This document shows, piece by piece, positions 33,284-43,125 of a stretch of 64,000 nucleotides of DNA (the first letter of the stretch is position 1; every line of letters starts with the position of its first letter). The position numbers were made by a program, and so were the translations under genes. This DNA comes from Streptantibioticus rubrisoli (GTDB lineage Bacteria > Actinomycetota > Actinomycetes > Streptomycetales > Streptomycetaceae), in the NCBI RefSeq assembly GCF_024436055.1, contig NZ_JANFNH010000002.1:248001-312000 (forward strand). Reading direction: 5' to 3'. The notes below the pieces were generated by a model. The model ran no database searches. It saw nothing but the letters and a program-made list of their open reading frames with translations, and was not told the origin of the DNA.

Positions 33284-35643
33284 CCCCGCGGCACCAGACG
33301 GCACCGAGCGCCGCACCGGTACAGCGCCGCCGGATCATCGTGCGGGGAGTGGTGCAGGGCGTGGGGTTCCGGCCCTTCGTCTACACCCTCGCCAACGAGT
33401 TGGGCCTGGCCGGGCACGTGACCAACACCTCCGACGGGGTGCTGGCCGAGGTCCAGGGCGACCCACGACTGCTGTCGGCGTTCTGCGACCGGCTCACCGC
33501 GGACGCCCCACCGCTGTCCGTGGTGGAGTCGGTGGCCCACGAGGCCGTACCGCCGACCACCGCCTCGGGCTTCGCCATCCTGCCGTCCAGCACCGGCGGA
33601 CCAGCGCGCACCCTGGTGTCACCGGACACCGCCACCTGCCGTGACTGCCTCGCCGAGCTGGCCGATCCGGGCGACCGCCGGCACCGCCACCCGTTCATCA
33701 CCTGCACCCACTGCGGGCCGCGCTTCACCATCGTCACCGGCCTGCCCTACGACCGCGCCAACACCACCATGGCCCGGTTCGCGATGTGCCCGGACTGCGC
33801 CCGGGAGTACGCCGACCCCGCCGACCGCCGCTTCCACGCACAACCGGTCGCCTGCCACAGCTGCGGCCCCCGGCTGATGCTGCTGGAGCCCCCGGACAGG
33901 CGCCCGGTGAACGGCGCGCGGGCCCTGGAGCGGGCCAGACGGCTGCTGGCCACCGGTGCGATCCTCGCGGTCAAGGGACTCGGCGGATACCACCTGGCCT
34001 GCGACGCCGCCGACGAGGAGGCGGTCAGCACGCTGCGCCGCCGCAAGGGGCGCGGCGACAAGCCGTTCGCGCTGATGGCCCGGGACGTCGCCGACGTCGA
34101 GCGGCTGACCCATCTGGGGCCGAGGGAACGGGAGTTGCTCACCGGAACCGTCCGGCCCATCGTCCTGCTGCGCCGCCGGCAGGGCGCGGGACGCCCCTGG
34201 GACGCCCCGCCGTTGGCCGACTCCGTGGCGCCGGGCAGCCCAGACCTGGGCGTCATGCTGCCGTACACCCCGCTGCACCATCTGCTGCTCGGTCTGCCCG
34301 GCGACCCGCACGGCCCCCGGCTGCTCGTGATGACCAGCGGGAACCTGGCGGGCGAGCCCATCGTCACCGACGACCACGAGGCCCGGCAGCGGCTGGCCGC
34401 CCTCGCCGACGCCTGGCTGTACCACAACCGCCCGATCCATGTGCCGTGCGACGACTCGGTCGTCCGGGTCTGCGACGGCGAGGAACTGCCGGTACGCCGC
34501 TCCCGTGGTTACGCGCCGATGCCGCTGACGCTGCCGGTACCGGTGCGGGCGGCGCTGGCCGTCGGCGGGGACCTGAAGAACACCTTCTGCGTGGCCGAGG
34601 GGCGGCACGCCTGGCTGTCGGCGCACATCGGCGACATGGACGACCTGGCCACCCAGACCGCCTTCAGCCGCGCGGTACGGCAGTTGACGGCGATCAGCGG
34701 AGTGGCCCCGCGGCAACTGGCCGCCGACCGGCACCCCGGCTACCGCGCCACCCAGTGGGCCCGGCGGCACGCCGACGGCCGACCGGTGGCCCACGTCCAG
34801 CACCATCACGCGCATATCGCGTCGGCCATGGCGGACGGCGGGCTGGACGGCACCCGCCGGGTCATCGGGGTCGCCTTCGACGGCACCGGGTACGGCGACG
34901 ACGGCGCGGTGTGGGGCGGTGAGGTGCTGCTCGCCGACTACACCGGCTTCCACCGCTTCGCCCAGCTCGCCTATGTGCCGCTGCCCGGCGGGGACGCCGC
35001 GGTGCGCCGCCCGTACCGGATGGCGCTGGCCCATCTGCGGGCCGCGGGGCTCGACTGGGCGCCCGACCTGCCGTGCGTCGCCGCCTGCCCGCCCGACGAA
35101 CTGCGGGTGCTGGACGCCCAGTTGGCGCGCGGTATCGGCTGTGTGCCCACCTCCAGCATGGGGCGGCTGTTCGACGCGGTCTCCTCGCTGGCCGGGGTCT
35201 GCCACCACTCCCGGTACGAGGCCCAGGCGGCCATCGAACTGGAGGGCGCCGCGCTGGCCGGGGACGTCCTGGCGCCCGGCTACGGCTTCGCGCTGCGCCC
35301 CGGCAAGACCGCGGGGGCCGAGCTGGTCGCGGACCCGGCGCCGGTGCTGGCCGCGGTCACGGCGGACCTGCGGGCGGGGGCCAACGCCGGGCTGATCGCG
35401 GCGCGCTTCCACCGAGCGGTCACCGATGTGGTGCACCGGCTGTGCGTGCGGGCTCGGGAGCGGTACGAGCTGGAGACGGTGGCCCTCAGCGGTGGGGTGT
35501 TCGCCAACACCGTGCTGCTTTCGGCCTGTTGCCGCGTGCTGCGCCGGGACGGCTTCACCGTGCTGCGGCACCGGCGCGTACCGCCGAACGACGGGGGCCT
35601 GGCGCTGGGCCAGTTGATGGTGGCCGCGCCCCGTACCACCTGA
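33280..35643 (+). CDS. hypF: carbamoyltransferase HypF
   Basis: The protein is 787 residues. Domains in order: acylphosphatase (IIVRGVVQGVGFRPFVYTL at about 19-37), two C4 zinc fingers (CRDC..CTHC and CPDC..CHSC), the YrdC-like domain (GGYHLACDA, RRKGRGDKPFALMARD), and the Kae1-like carbamoyltransferase (VQHHHAHIASAMADGG, GVAFDGTGYGDDGAVWGGE, ALSGGVFANTVL). HypF makes the thiocarboxamide on HypE that becomes the cyanide ligand. GTG 33280 overlaps the hypB stop. Confidence 0.95.
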   Translation: MTPRHQTAPSAAPVQRRRIIVRGVVQGVGFRPFVYTLANELGLAGHVTNTSDGVLAEVQGDPRLLSAFCDRLTADAPPLSVVESVAHEAVPPTTASGFAILPSSTGGPARTLVSPDTATCRDCLAELADPGDRRHRHPFITCTHCGPRFTIVTGLPYDRANTTMARFAMCPDCAREYADPADRRFHAQPVACHSCGPRLMLLEPPDRRPVNGARALERARRLLATGAILAVKGLGGYHLACDAADEEAVSTLRRRKGRGDKPFALMARDVADVERLTHLGPRERELLTGTVRPIVLLRRRQGAGRPWDAPPLADSVAPGSPDLGVMLPYTPLHHLLLGLPGDPHGPRLLVMTSGNLAGEPIVTDDHEARQRLAALADAWLYHNRPIHVPCDDSVVRVCDGEELPVRRSRGYAPMPLTLPVPVRAALAVGGDLKNTFCVAEGRHAWLSAHIGDMDDLATQTAFSRAVRQLTAISGVAPRQLAADRHPGYRATQWARRHADGRPVAHVQHHHAHIASAMADGGLDGTRRVIGVAFDGTGYGDDGAVWGGEVLLADYTGFHRFAQLAYVPLPGGDAAVRRPYRMALAHLRAAGLDWAPDLPCVAACPPDELRVLDAQLARGIGCVPTSSMGRLFDAVSSLAGVCHHSRYEAQAAIELEGAALAGDVLAPGYGFALRPGKTAGAELVADPAPVLAAVTADLRAGANAGLIAARFHRAVTDVVHRLCVRARERYELETVALSGGVFANTVLLSACCRVLRRDGFTVLRHRRVPPNDGGLALGQLMVAAPRTT

Positions 35644-35676
35644 CCACCGACCGTACCAACGAGCGAGGAGAACGCC

Positions 35677-35961
35677 ATGTGCCTGGCGGTACCGGGCAAG
35701 GTCCTGGACATCGAGGACCGGGACGGCACCCGGATGGCCACCGTCGACTTCGGCGGTGTGCTCAAGGAGGTGTGCCTCGAATACCTGCCGGACCTGCGGG
35801 TCGGCGAGTACGCCATCGTCCATGTGGGGTTCGCCCTGCAACGCCTTGACGAGGAGTCCGCCCAGCGGACCCTGCGTCTGTTCGAGAACCTCGGAATGCT
35901 GGAAGAGGAGTTCGGCGATCCGTGGGCAGCGGCCGCCGCGACACCGGAGGTGGGTCGGTGA
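35677..35961 (+). CDS. hypC: hydrogenase assembly chaperone HypC
   Basis: The protein is 94 residues and begins MCLAVPGKV, with Cys2 as the iron ligand. HypC carries the Fe(CN)2CO group with HypD and hands it to the large subunit. GCGAGGAGAACGCC precedes the ATG. Its end overlaps hypD by 4 bases. Confidence 0.95.
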   Translation: MCLAVPGKVLDIEDRDGTRMATVDFGGVLKEVCLEYLPDLRVGEYAIVHVGFALQRLDEESAQRTLRLFENLGMLEEEFGDPWAAAAATPEVGR

Positions 35962-37082
35962 AGTACATCGAGGAGTTCCAGGACCCGCGGCTGGCCCAGC
36001 GCCTGCTCGACGAGATCCACGCCACGGTGACCCGGCCGTGGGCGATGATGGAGGTCTGCGGCGGTCAGACGCACAGCATCATCCGGCACGGCATCGACCA
36101 ACTCCTTCCGGACCAGGTCGAGTTGATCCACGGGCCGGGCTGCCCGGTGTGCGTGACCCCGCTGGAGGTCATCGACAAGGCGCTGGAGATCGCCTCCCGG
36201 CCGGACGTCGTCTTCTGCTCGTTCGGCGACATGCTGCGGGTACCCGGCACCGGACGCGACCTATTCCAGGTCAAGGGCGAGGGCGGTGACGTACGGGTGG
36301 TGTACTCACCGCTGGACGCGCTGCGGATCGCCCAGCAGAACCCGGACAAGCAGGTGGTGTTCTTCGGCATCGGCTTCGAGACCACCGCACCGCCCAACGC
36401 CATGACGGTGTACCAGGCCCGTAAACTCGGCATCCGCAACTTCAGCCTGCTGGTCTCGCACGTACGGGTACCACCCGCCATCGAGGCGATCATGCGGTCG
36501 CCCAGCTGCCGGGTACAGGCGTTCCTGGCCGCGGGACACGTGTGCAGTGTGATGGGCACCGCCGAATACCCCGAGCTGGCCGAGCGGTTCAAGGTGCCGA
36601 TCGTGGTCACCGGCTTCGAACCGCTGGACATCCTGGAGGGCGTGCGCCGCACCGTAGGCCAACTGGAACGCGGCGAGCACACCGTGGACAACGCCTATCC
36701 GCGGGCGGTGCGCCCGGAGGGCAACCCGGCGGCCAAGGCCATGCTTCAGGACGTCTTCGAGGTCACCGACCGCGCCTGGCGCGGCATCGGCACCATCCCG
36801 GACAGCGGCTGGCGGCTGTCCGAACGCTACCGGGAGTACGACGCGGAACACCGCTTCGCCGTGGGGTCCATCACCACCGAGGAACCGGCCGCCTGCCGCA
36901 GCGGCGAGGTGCTCCAGGGCCTGATCAAACCGCATGAGTGCGAGGCGTTCGGCACCGTGTGCACCCCGCGCAACCCGCTGGGGGCCACCATGGTCTCCAA
37001 CGAGGGCGCGTGCGCCGCCTACTACCTGTACCGCCGACTCGGCGGCCCCACCGCGCACAAGGAGACGAGCCCCGTTGGCTGA
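35958..37082 (+). CDS. hypD: hydrogenase Fe-S scaffold protein HypD
   Basis: The protein is 374 residues. Signature segments are [36 protein letters not shown] and the C-terminal 4Fe-4S cysteines including [16 protein letters not shown] and CTPRNPLGA. HypD is the platform on which cyanide and CO are fixed to iron with HypC. It uses GTG at 35958, overlapping the hypC stop. Confidence 0.95.
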   Translation: MKYIEEFQDPRLAQRLLDEIHATVTRPWAMMEVCGGQTHSIIRHGIDQLLPDQVELIHGPGCPVCVTPLEVIDKALEIASRPDVVFCSFGDMLRVPGTGRDLFQVKGEGGDVRVVYSPLDALRIAQQNPDKQVVFFGIGFETTAPPNAMTVYQARKLGIRNFSLLVSHVRVPPAIEAIMRSPSCRVQAFLAAGHVCSVMGTAEYPELAERFKVPIVVTGFEPLDILEGVRRTVGQLERGEHTVDNAYPRAVRPEGNPAAKAMLQDVFEVTDRAWRGIGTIPDSGWRLSERYREYDAEHRFAVGSITTEEPAACRSGEVLQGLIKPHECEAFGTVCTPRNPLGATMVSNEGACAAYYLYRRLGGPTAHKETSPVG

Positions 37083-38145
37083 GACCATCCAAGCAGCACC
37101 GGACCTGACCGCCTGGACGTGTCCCGCGCCGCTTCGTGACCAGCCCAAGGTGGTGATGGGCCACGGCGGCGGTGGGGTGATGTCGGCGGAACTCGTGCGG
37201 GAGGTGTTCGCCCCCGCCTTCGGCGGGCGGATCCTGTCCCAGCTGGGCGACTCGGCGGCGCTGACCCTCGGCGGGGTGCGACTGGCGTTCTCCACCGACT
37301 CCTTCGTGGTGCGCCCGCTGTTCTTCCCCGGCGGCAGCATCGGCGACCTGGCGGTCAACGGGACCGTCAACGACCTGGTGATGAGCGGGGCCAAGGCGGC
37401 CTATCTGTCCTGCGGGTTCATCCTGGAGGAGGGCGTGGAGACGCGGGTCGTCGCCAAGGTGGCGGACGCGCTGGGCGCCGCGGCCCGGGCGGCGGACGTG
37501 GAGGTGGTCACCGGCGACACCAAGGTCGTCGAGGCGGGCCACGGCGACGGCGTCTACCTCAACACCGCCGGAATCGGCCTGATCCCCGAGGGAGTTGACA
37601 TCGCGCCGCAGCGCGCGGTCCCCGGGGACGTGGTGATCGTCAGCGGGGCGATCGGCGTCCACGGGGTGGCGATCATGAGCGTCCGCGAAGGGCTGGAGTT
37701 CGGCGTGGAGATCGTGAGCGACTGCGCGCCGCTCGGCGGCCTGGTCGCCACCATGCTGGAGGCCACCTCGGACCTGCACGTACTGCGCGACCCCACCCGT
37801 GGCGGGCTGGCCGCCGCGCTCAACGAGATCGCGGCCGCCGCCGGGGTCGGCGTGGAGATCCAGGAGAGCGCCGTGCCGGTGCCGCCCGAGGTGGACGGCG
37901 CCTGCGCGATGCTCGGCCTGGATCCGCTGTACGTGGCCAACGAGGGCAAGCTGGTCGCCTTCGTTCCCCGGCAGCACGCCGACGCGGTGCTCGCCGCGAT
38001 GCGGTCGCATCCGCTGGGCGCGGGGGCGGCGGTGATCGGCGAGTGCGTCGAGGCCCACCCGGCGATGGTCGTCGCCCGCACCGGGCTTGGCGGCACGCGG
38101 GTGGTGGACCTGCCCATCGGGGAGCAACTGCCGCGCATCTGCTGA
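37075..38145 (+). CDS. hypE: carbamoyl-dehydratase HypE
   Basis: The protein is 356 residues. It has the AIR-synthase-like ATP-binding fold ([41 protein letters not shown]) and ends in PRIC; the last cysteine carries the carbamoyl and then the cyano group. The best start is TTG at 37075, with GGAG at 37061-37064 and an 8-base overlap into hypD. It is the last gene of the maturation operon, followed by a strong terminator. Confidence 0.94.
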   Translation: MAETIQAAPDLTAWTCPAPLRDQPKVVMGHGGGGVMSAELVREVFAPAFGGRILSQLGDSAALTLGGVRLAFSTDSFVVRPLFFPGGSIGDLAVNGTVNDLVMSGAKAAYLSCGFILEEGVETRVVAKVADALGAAARAADVEVVTGDTKVVEAGHGDGVYLNTAGIGLIPEGVDIAPQRAVPGDVVIVSGAIGVHGVAIMSVREGLEFGVEIVSDCAPLGGLVATMLEATSDLHVLRDPTRGGLAAALNEIAAAAGVGVEIQESAVPVPPEVDGACAMLGLDPLYVANEGKLVAFVPRQHADAVLAAMRSHPLGAGAAVIGECVEAHPAMVVARTGLGGTRVVDLPIGEQLPRIC

Positions 38146-38158
38146 CCTGTTGCATGAG

Positions 38159-38192
38159 TTCGGCCCCGCCGCTGGGACGCGGCGGGGCCGAA
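38159..38192. terminator. bidirectional terminator hairpin between hypE and qcrB
   Basis: A perfect 14-base stem (TTCGGCCCCGCCGC at 38159-38172 with its complement at 38179-38192) has a 6-base loop. It lies 13 bases after the hypE stop and 11 bases after the convergent qcrB stop, so it can end both transcripts. Confidence 0.85.
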
Positions 38193-38203
38193 CGGCGTGC
38201 AGG

Positions 38204-39826
38204 TCAGTGGTGGTGGGTGCTCTCCTCGAACTCCTTCGTGGTGGGCTTGGCCACCTGGCTGTGCTCGCCGTAGTACGCCGCGGAGAGCCTGGCGCGCAGC
38301 TTCTCGCCGAACGTCACCTTGCGCTCGACACCGGCCTCGTCCACCGCGGGCGGCAGTTCCAGCGGTTTGAGCTGGTCGTGTGCGGTCAGCTCGTGCAGCC
38401 GCTCCTGCGACAGCCGCTCATGGACCTCGATGAACTCACCGTGCGGCAACCGCTTGATGACCCCGGTCTCCCGGCCGTGCAGCACCTTGTCCCGGTCGCG
38501 GCGCTGCAACCCCAGGCACCACCGCTTGACCACGATGAAGACGACCACCGGCAGCACGAAAAAGCCGATCCGCACGAACCAGGTGATGGCGTTGATGGAC
38601 AGGTTGAAGTGGGTGGCGAACAGGTCGTTGCCGCCACCGAGCAGCAGGACCAGGTACAGGGCCAGCCACGCGGTGGCCAGCGCGGTGCGTACCGGCGCGT
38701 TGCGGGGGCGGTCCAGCAGGTGGTGTTCGCGTTTGGCGCCGGTGATCCAGGACTCGATGAACGGGTAGACCGCGATGGCCACCAGCACCAGGATGAAGAC
38801 CACCAGCGGAATGAAGACCCCCAATTCCAGTGTGTGGCCCAGGAAGTGGATCTCCCACCCGGGCATGATGCGGATCAGACCCTCGGAGAAGCCCATGTAC
38901 CAGTCGGGTTGGGCGTCGGTGGTCACCTGGTCGGGGCGGTAGGGCCCGTACGCCCAGATGGGGTTGACCTGGGCGAACGCGGAGATCAGCGAAAGGGCGC
39001 CGAAGACGAGGAAGAAGAAGCCGCCCGCCTTGGCCATGTAGACCGGCATCAGCGGCATCCCGACGACGTTCCTCTCGCTGCGGCCGGGACCCGCGAACTG
39101 GGTGTGCTTGTGGTAGAAGACCAGGATCAGATGGGCCACCACCAGCCCGGCCATGATGCCGGGGATCACCAGGATGTGGATGGTGAACAGCCGCGGGATG
39201 AACGCCGTGCCGGGGAACTGCCCGCCGAAGAAGAACAACGTCAGATAGGTGCCGACGATCGGCACCGACAGCACCGCGCCCTCCAGGAACCGGATGCCCG
39301 TGCCGGACAGCAGGTCGTCCGGGAGCGAGTAGCCCATGAACCCGTCGAACTGGCCTAGGAACAGCAGCAGGAACCCGAACAGCCAGTTCACTTCCCGGGG
39401 CTTGCGGAACGCGCCGGTGTAGAGGATGCGCATCATGTGCACGAACATGGCCGCCACGAACACGATCGCCGACCAGTGGTGGATCTGCCGCATCAACAGA
39501 CCCGCGCGCACGTCGAAGGTGATGTCCAGCGTCGTCTTGAACGCCTCCGACATCCGGACGCCGGTCATCGGCTTGTACGAGCCGTGGTAGACGACCTCGT
39601 TCAGGCTCGGGGTGAAGAACAGCGTCAGATAGACACCGGTCAGGACGATGATGATGAAGGTGTAAAGGCAGATCTCGCCCAGCATGAACGACCAGTGGTC
39701 GGGGAAGATCTTGCGCAGGTTGGCCTTGGCCAGGGTGTAGACGCCGAGCCGGCCGTCCGCCCAGTCCGCCAACCGCTCGCCTGCCTTGGGCCGTTGGGGG
39801 CGGCTCGTCGAAGGGGTGGTGCTCAT
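38204..39826 (-). CDS. qcrB: cytochrome bc1 complex cytochrome b subunit QcrB
   Basis: The protein is 540 residues, the actinobacterial length with a long N-terminus and a C-terminal extension of about 100 residues. Haem-b histidines are in MRQIHHWSAIVF and MFVHMMRI, with later ones in FTIHILVIPG and VVAHLILVF; the quinol-site segment reads NPIWAYGPY in place of PEWY. It is a membrane protein with about eight or nine spans that oxidises menaquinol and passes electrons to QcrA and QcrC. ATG overlaps the qcrA stop by 4 bases. Confidence 0.95.
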   Translation of the reverse strand: MSTTPSTSRPQRPKAGERLADWADGRLGVYTLAKANLRKIFPDHWSFMLGEICLYTFIIIVLTGVYLTLFFTPSLNEVVYHGSYKPMTGVRMSEAFKTTLDITFDVRAGLLMRQIHHWSAIVFVAAMFVHMMRILYTGAFRKPREVNWLFGFLLLFLGQFDGFMGYSLPDDLLSGTGIRFLEGAVLSVPIVGTYLTLFFFGGQFPGTAFIPRLFTIHILVIPGIMAGLVVAHLILVFYHKHTQFAGPGRSERNVVGMPLMPVYMAKAGGFFFLVFGALSLISAFAQVNPIWAYGPYRPDQVTTDAQPDWYMGFSEGLIRIMPGWEIHFLGHTLELGVFIPLVVFILVLVAIAVYPFIESWITGAKREHHLLDRPRNAPVRTALATAWLALYLVLLLGGGNDLFATHFNLSINAITWFVRIGFFVLPVVVFIVVKRWCLGLQRRDRDKVLHGRETGVIKRLPHGEFIEVHERLSQERLHELTAHDQLKPLELPPAVDEAGVERKVTFGEKLRARLSAAYYGEHSQVAKPTTKEFEESTHHH

Positions 39827-40866
39827 GCGCTGCGCTCCCAGTATCCGGGGCCGACGGGCTTGTCGAAGTCACCGAGAGCCGACAGATAGCCCTGGCCGTT
39901 CACGGCGATCCGCAGTTGCGGCAGCGGGTGCCCGGCCGGGCCGAAGATGACCCGCCCGCCGTCCGCCAGGTCGAACGTCGACTGGTGGCAGGGGCAGAGC
40001 ACATGGTGCGTCTGCTGTTCGTACAGGCTGATCGGGCAGCCGACGTGGGTGCAGATCTTGGAGTACGCCAGGATGCCCTGATGGCCCCAGTCCGCCGACT
40101 GCTTGTCCTTGATGTTGTTCGGCATGATCCGCACGATCATCAGTGCCGCTTTGGCCATCACCTCCTGGAAGTTCGCGTCGCTCTCCTGTACCCCTTCGGG
40201 CTTGGCGAACGTGAGGGACCCCACGGCGATGTCCTCGGGCCGCAGCGGCTGGTCGTTGTTCATGTTGATCAGGCGCTTGCCGTTGGCCCACGCGGTGCTC
40301 TCCAGCTTCCTCTCCGGCAGCGGCCCGAGGTCCCGGAACAGCACGATCGCCGAGAGCGGGACGATGGTCAGCGCGCCCAGCATGGCGTTGCGCAGCATCT
40401 TGCGGCGGCCGATGCCGCTCTCGTACGCGCCCTGCCGGAAGTCGTCGAACACCTGCTGGCGGACGGCGGGCGGGGCCTCGATCGGATGCCGCTCGGCGGG
40501 CAGTTCCACGTCGGACATCAGGGTGCGGGCCCAGTGGATCGCGGCGACGCCGATGCACAGCAGTGCGATGCCCAGCGTTCCGCCCAGCCCGAAGTTCTGC
40601 GCCATGACGTGCCCCCAGGGGAAGATGAAGACCACCTTCGACTTGGGGATCAGCACGTAGCACGCGATGAAGGCGAACGCGGCGACCACGGCGAGGAGGA
40701 AGAACATCGTGACGACACGTTCGGAGTGCCTCGCGGCCAGTTCGTCGATGTCCTGACGGCGGGGTTCGTGCGCGGGCAGGCCCGGGTCCGCGAAGGGGTC
40801 GACGGCCTTGCCGGGCTTGCCGGACTCCGGCAGGTGGTCGGCTGCGTTGCGGTCCTGATGGGTCAT
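39823..40866 (-). CDS. qcrA: cytochrome bc1 complex Rieske iron-sulfur subunit QcrA
   Basis: The protein is 347 residues with three membrane spans in the N-terminal half, as in other actinobacteria. The Rieske cluster ligands are in CTHVGCPISLY and CPCHQSTFDL. It transfers electrons from quinol to the dihaem cytochrome c. ATG at 40866 overlaps the qcrC stop by 4 bases. Confidence 0.95.
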   Translation of the reverse strand: MTHQDRNAADHLPESGKPGKAVDPFADPGLPAHEPRRQDIDELAARHSERVVTMFFLLAVVAAFAFIACYVLIPKSKVVFIFPWGHVMAQNFGLGGTLGIALLCIGVAAIHWARTLMSDVELPAERHPIEAPPAVRQQVFDDFRQGAYESGIGRRKMLRNAMLGALTIVPLSAIVLFRDLGPLPERKLESTAWANGKRLINMNNDQPLRPEDIAVGSLTFAKPEGVQESDANFQEVMAKAALMIVRIMPNNIKDKQSADWGHQGILAYSKICTHVGCPISLYEQQTHHVLCPCHQSTFDLADGGRVIFGPAGHPLPQLRIAVNGQGYLSALGDFDKPVGPGYWERSA

Positions 40867-41666
40867 TTCTTCCTGGCCTTTGCGGTCCGGGCGGCGATCC
40901 AGATGGAGGCGGCGATCAGCACGCCCAGTCCGAAGATCCAGCCGAAGAGCCCCTCGGGAACGGGACCCAGCCATCCCAGGCTCAGGCCGCCGTAGCTGGG
41001 GAAGGTGGCGGGGTCCGTGGCGCTTGTGACGTAGGCGATGATGTCGCGCTTCTGCGGCTCGGGCATCGTGGTGTCCGGGAAGGACGGCATGTTCTGCGGC
41101 CCGGTCAGCATGGCCTCGTAGATGTGCTTGGGGCTCACGCCGCGCAGTTCGGGTGCGAACTTGCCCTCGCTCAGGGCGCCGCCCGAGCCCGCGAAGTTGT
41201 GGCACTGCGCGCAGTTGGTACGGAACAACTGGCCGCCGTTGGCCATGTCGCCGGGCGTGTACTGCGAGGGGTTCGGGATGGCGGGGCCGGGGCCGAGCGA
41301 GGCCACGTAGGCGGCGATCTGGTCGATCTGCGGCTGCGGGTAGACGGGCCGCTTCTTCGGCACCTGGGCGCCGGGCTGCTGGGCGGGCATCCGGCCGGTG
41401 CCCATCTGGAAGTCCACCGCGGCGGCGCCCACGCCGACCAGGCTCGGCCCGTTGTGGCTGCCCTGCCCTGAGGGGCCGTGGCAGGAGGCGCAGCCGACGT
41501 CGTACAGCCGTTTGCCCTGGTCGATCGCGAGCGACTGGGCGGGGTTGGCCTGTGCCCGCTGCGTCGGTGCCAACGCGGCGTACAGCCCGCCGGTGGCCGC
41601 GAGCGCGATGAGCAGGGCGACGAGCGCCGCCAGCGGATGGCGGCGTCGTGCGGAGAGGTATTCCAC
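40863..41666 (-). CDS. qcrC: cytochrome bc1 complex dihaem cytochrome c subunit QcrC
   Basis: From GTG at 41666 the protein is 267 residues and begins VEYLSARRRHPLAALVALL, like the Streptomyces protein; the open frame continues to 41759 without a good ribosome site. Two haem-c motifs, CASCH and CAQCH, and axial methionines are present, followed by a C-terminal membrane helix ending in RTAKARKK. In actinobacteria this subunit hands electrons directly to the aa3 oxidase. The cytochrome oxidase subunit III gene (ctaE) that usually precedes qcrC is not there; a divergent DUF1992 gene is. Confidence 0.9.
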   Translation of the reverse strand: MEYLSARRRHPLAALVALLIALAATGGLYAALAPTQRAQANPAQSLAIDQGKRLYDVGCASCHGPSGQGSHNGPSLVGVGAAAVDFQMGTGRMPAQQPGAQVPKKRPVYPQPQIDQIAAYVASLGPGPAIPNPSQYTPGDMANGGQLFRTNCAQCHNFAGSGGALSEGKFAPELRGVSPKHIYEAMLTGPQNMPSFPDTTMPEPQKRDIIAYVTSATDPATFPSYGGLSLGWLGPVPEGLFGWIFGLGVLIAASIWIAARTAKARKK

Positions 41667-41889
41667 GGACAACCCCGGTGTGCTGAGCGTGATGTGTCGG
41701 CTGGGTGGCCGTTCGCTCGACGCACAGGTGCTGGCGACGAAAGCCCCTATTCGTGACAAATCGAGCAGAACGGCCAGCCCCTAGGACATCACACCCGTGT
41801 TCGTGATCCGTGGCTCTCGGTGATCGTGTCTCGTTGCCACCGCCGGTTCCCCCTCGCCCGACACGCCGGGTCGGCGGGAGAATCGCACC

Positions 41890-42291
41890 ATGACCGAACG
41901 CAAACCGCCCGGTGTCACCTTCGAGTCCTGGGTGGACCGGCAGATCCGCGAAGCGGCGGAGCGCGGGGAGTTCGACAACCTGCCGGGGGCCGGGAAGCCG
42001 CTGCCCGACCTGGACCAGCCCTATGACGAGTTGTGGTGGGTCAAGCGGAAAATGCGCCGTGAAGGCGTGAGCTGTCTGCCGCCGGTGCTCGCCCTGCGCA
42101 AGGAAGCGGAAGACGCGCTGGCCGCCGCCTCGCGGGCCCGGACGGAGGCGCAGGTGCGGCAGATCGTGGCGGAGCTGAACGAGCGGATCCGCGAGGCGCT
42201 CAAGAGCCCCCCGCCGGGGCCGCCGCTGCGGCTCACCCCCTTCGACGTCGAGCGCGTCGTCCGCGACTGGCGTACGCGGCGTTCCGGATAG
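41890..42291 (+). CDS. DUF1992 family protein
   Basis: The protein is 133 residues. The opening FESWVDRQIREAAERGEFDNLPGAGKPLPDL is the clear signature of DUF1992 (DnaJ-homologue-subfamily-C-28-like). The rest is helical and charged with no membrane span. The function is unknown. It is divergent from qcrC and followed by a gene on the same strand after 139 bases. Confidence 0.85.
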   Translation: MTERKPPGVTFESWVDRQIREAAERGEFDNLPGAGKPLPDLDQPYDELWWVKRKMRREGVSCLPPVLALRKEAEDALAAASRARTEAQVRQIVAELNERIREALKSPPPGPPLRLTPFDVERVVRDWRTRRSG

Positions 42292-42430
42292 CCCCGACCA
42301 CCGCCTCGCCATCGGCTCCTTCGGCGTACAGGATCGGCTCAACCCGCACTATGCGTGGCAGTAGGCCGGTGGTGACATGTACCCACCAACCCGCCCCTGG
42401 CGGGTTCCGTTCAGTGACCGAGGGGAAACC

Positions 42431-43084
42431 ATGCTCAAACCGATGCTCGTCGGCGGTGCCGCCGCCGCGCTGCTCGCCATGCCGTTATCGCCGTCGGCGG
42501 CGGCTCACGGCTTCGACTCGCCCCCGCCCGGAAAGATCGTCATCGACCTGGTGAACGTCAACGGCTCCGGCTGCCCCGCCGGAACCGCCGCCGTGTCGGT
42601 GGCCCCCGACAACACCGCGTTCACCGTCACGTACAGCAGCTACATGGCCCAGGTGGGCGTCGGAGCCAGACCCACTGACTTCCGCAAGAACTGCCAACTC
42701 GACCTGGACGTGCACGTTCCGCAGGGCTTCACCTACGCCGTCGCCGAGGCCGACTACCGGGGCTTCGGGCACCTGGAGAACGGCGCGAGCGGCCTGGAGC
42801 GGGCCAACTACTACTTCCAGGGCATGCAGCCCACCGCGTACTCCCAGCACCCGTTCGGCGGTCCGATGGACGACGACTGGCAGACCACCGACACCACGGA
42901 CGTCGGCTCGCTGGTCTTCGCGCCCTGCGGAGAGGAACGCAACTTCAACATCAACACCGAACTGCGGGTCAGCGCCGGTAGCTCCGACCCCACCACGACC
43001 ACCAGCTTCCTGTCGATGGACTCCACCGACGGCAGCATCAACACCATCTACCACTTCGCCTGGAAGCAGTGCCCCGCACAGTAG
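42431..43084 (+). CDS. secreted DUF4360 family protein
   Basis: The protein is 217 residues from ATG 42431 (ribosome site GAGGGGAAACC). Signal peptide residues 1-23 end near SAAA-HG. The mature part has the DUF4360 pattern GSGCPAGTAAVSVAPDNTAF, KNCQLDLDVHVPQG and four cysteines that probably pair. It is an exported protein of unknown role seen in many actinomycetes and fungi. A hairpin terminator follows the stop. Confidence 0.85.
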   Translation: MLKPMLVGGAAAALLAMPLSPSAAAHGFDSPPPGKIVIDLVNVNGSGCPAGTAAVSVAPDNTAFTVTYSSYMAQVGVGARPTDFRKNCQLDLDVHVPQGFTYAVAEADYRGFGHLENGASGLERANYYFQGMQPTAYSQHPFGGPMDDDWQTTDTTDVGSLVFAPCGEERNFNINTELRVSAGSSDPTTTTSFLSMDSTDGSINTIYHFAWKQCPAQ

Positions 43085-43090
43085 GCGAAC

Positions 43091-43120
43091 CGGCGGCCCG
43101 GATCGCCCTCCGGGCCGCCG
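43091..43120. terminator. bidirectional terminator hairpin
   Basis: An 11-base perfect stem, CGGCGGCCCGG (43091-43101) with CCGGGCCGCCG (43110-43120), has an 8-base loop. It lies between the convergent DUF4360 and VIT genes. Confidence 0.75.
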
Positions 43121-43125
43121 CACAC

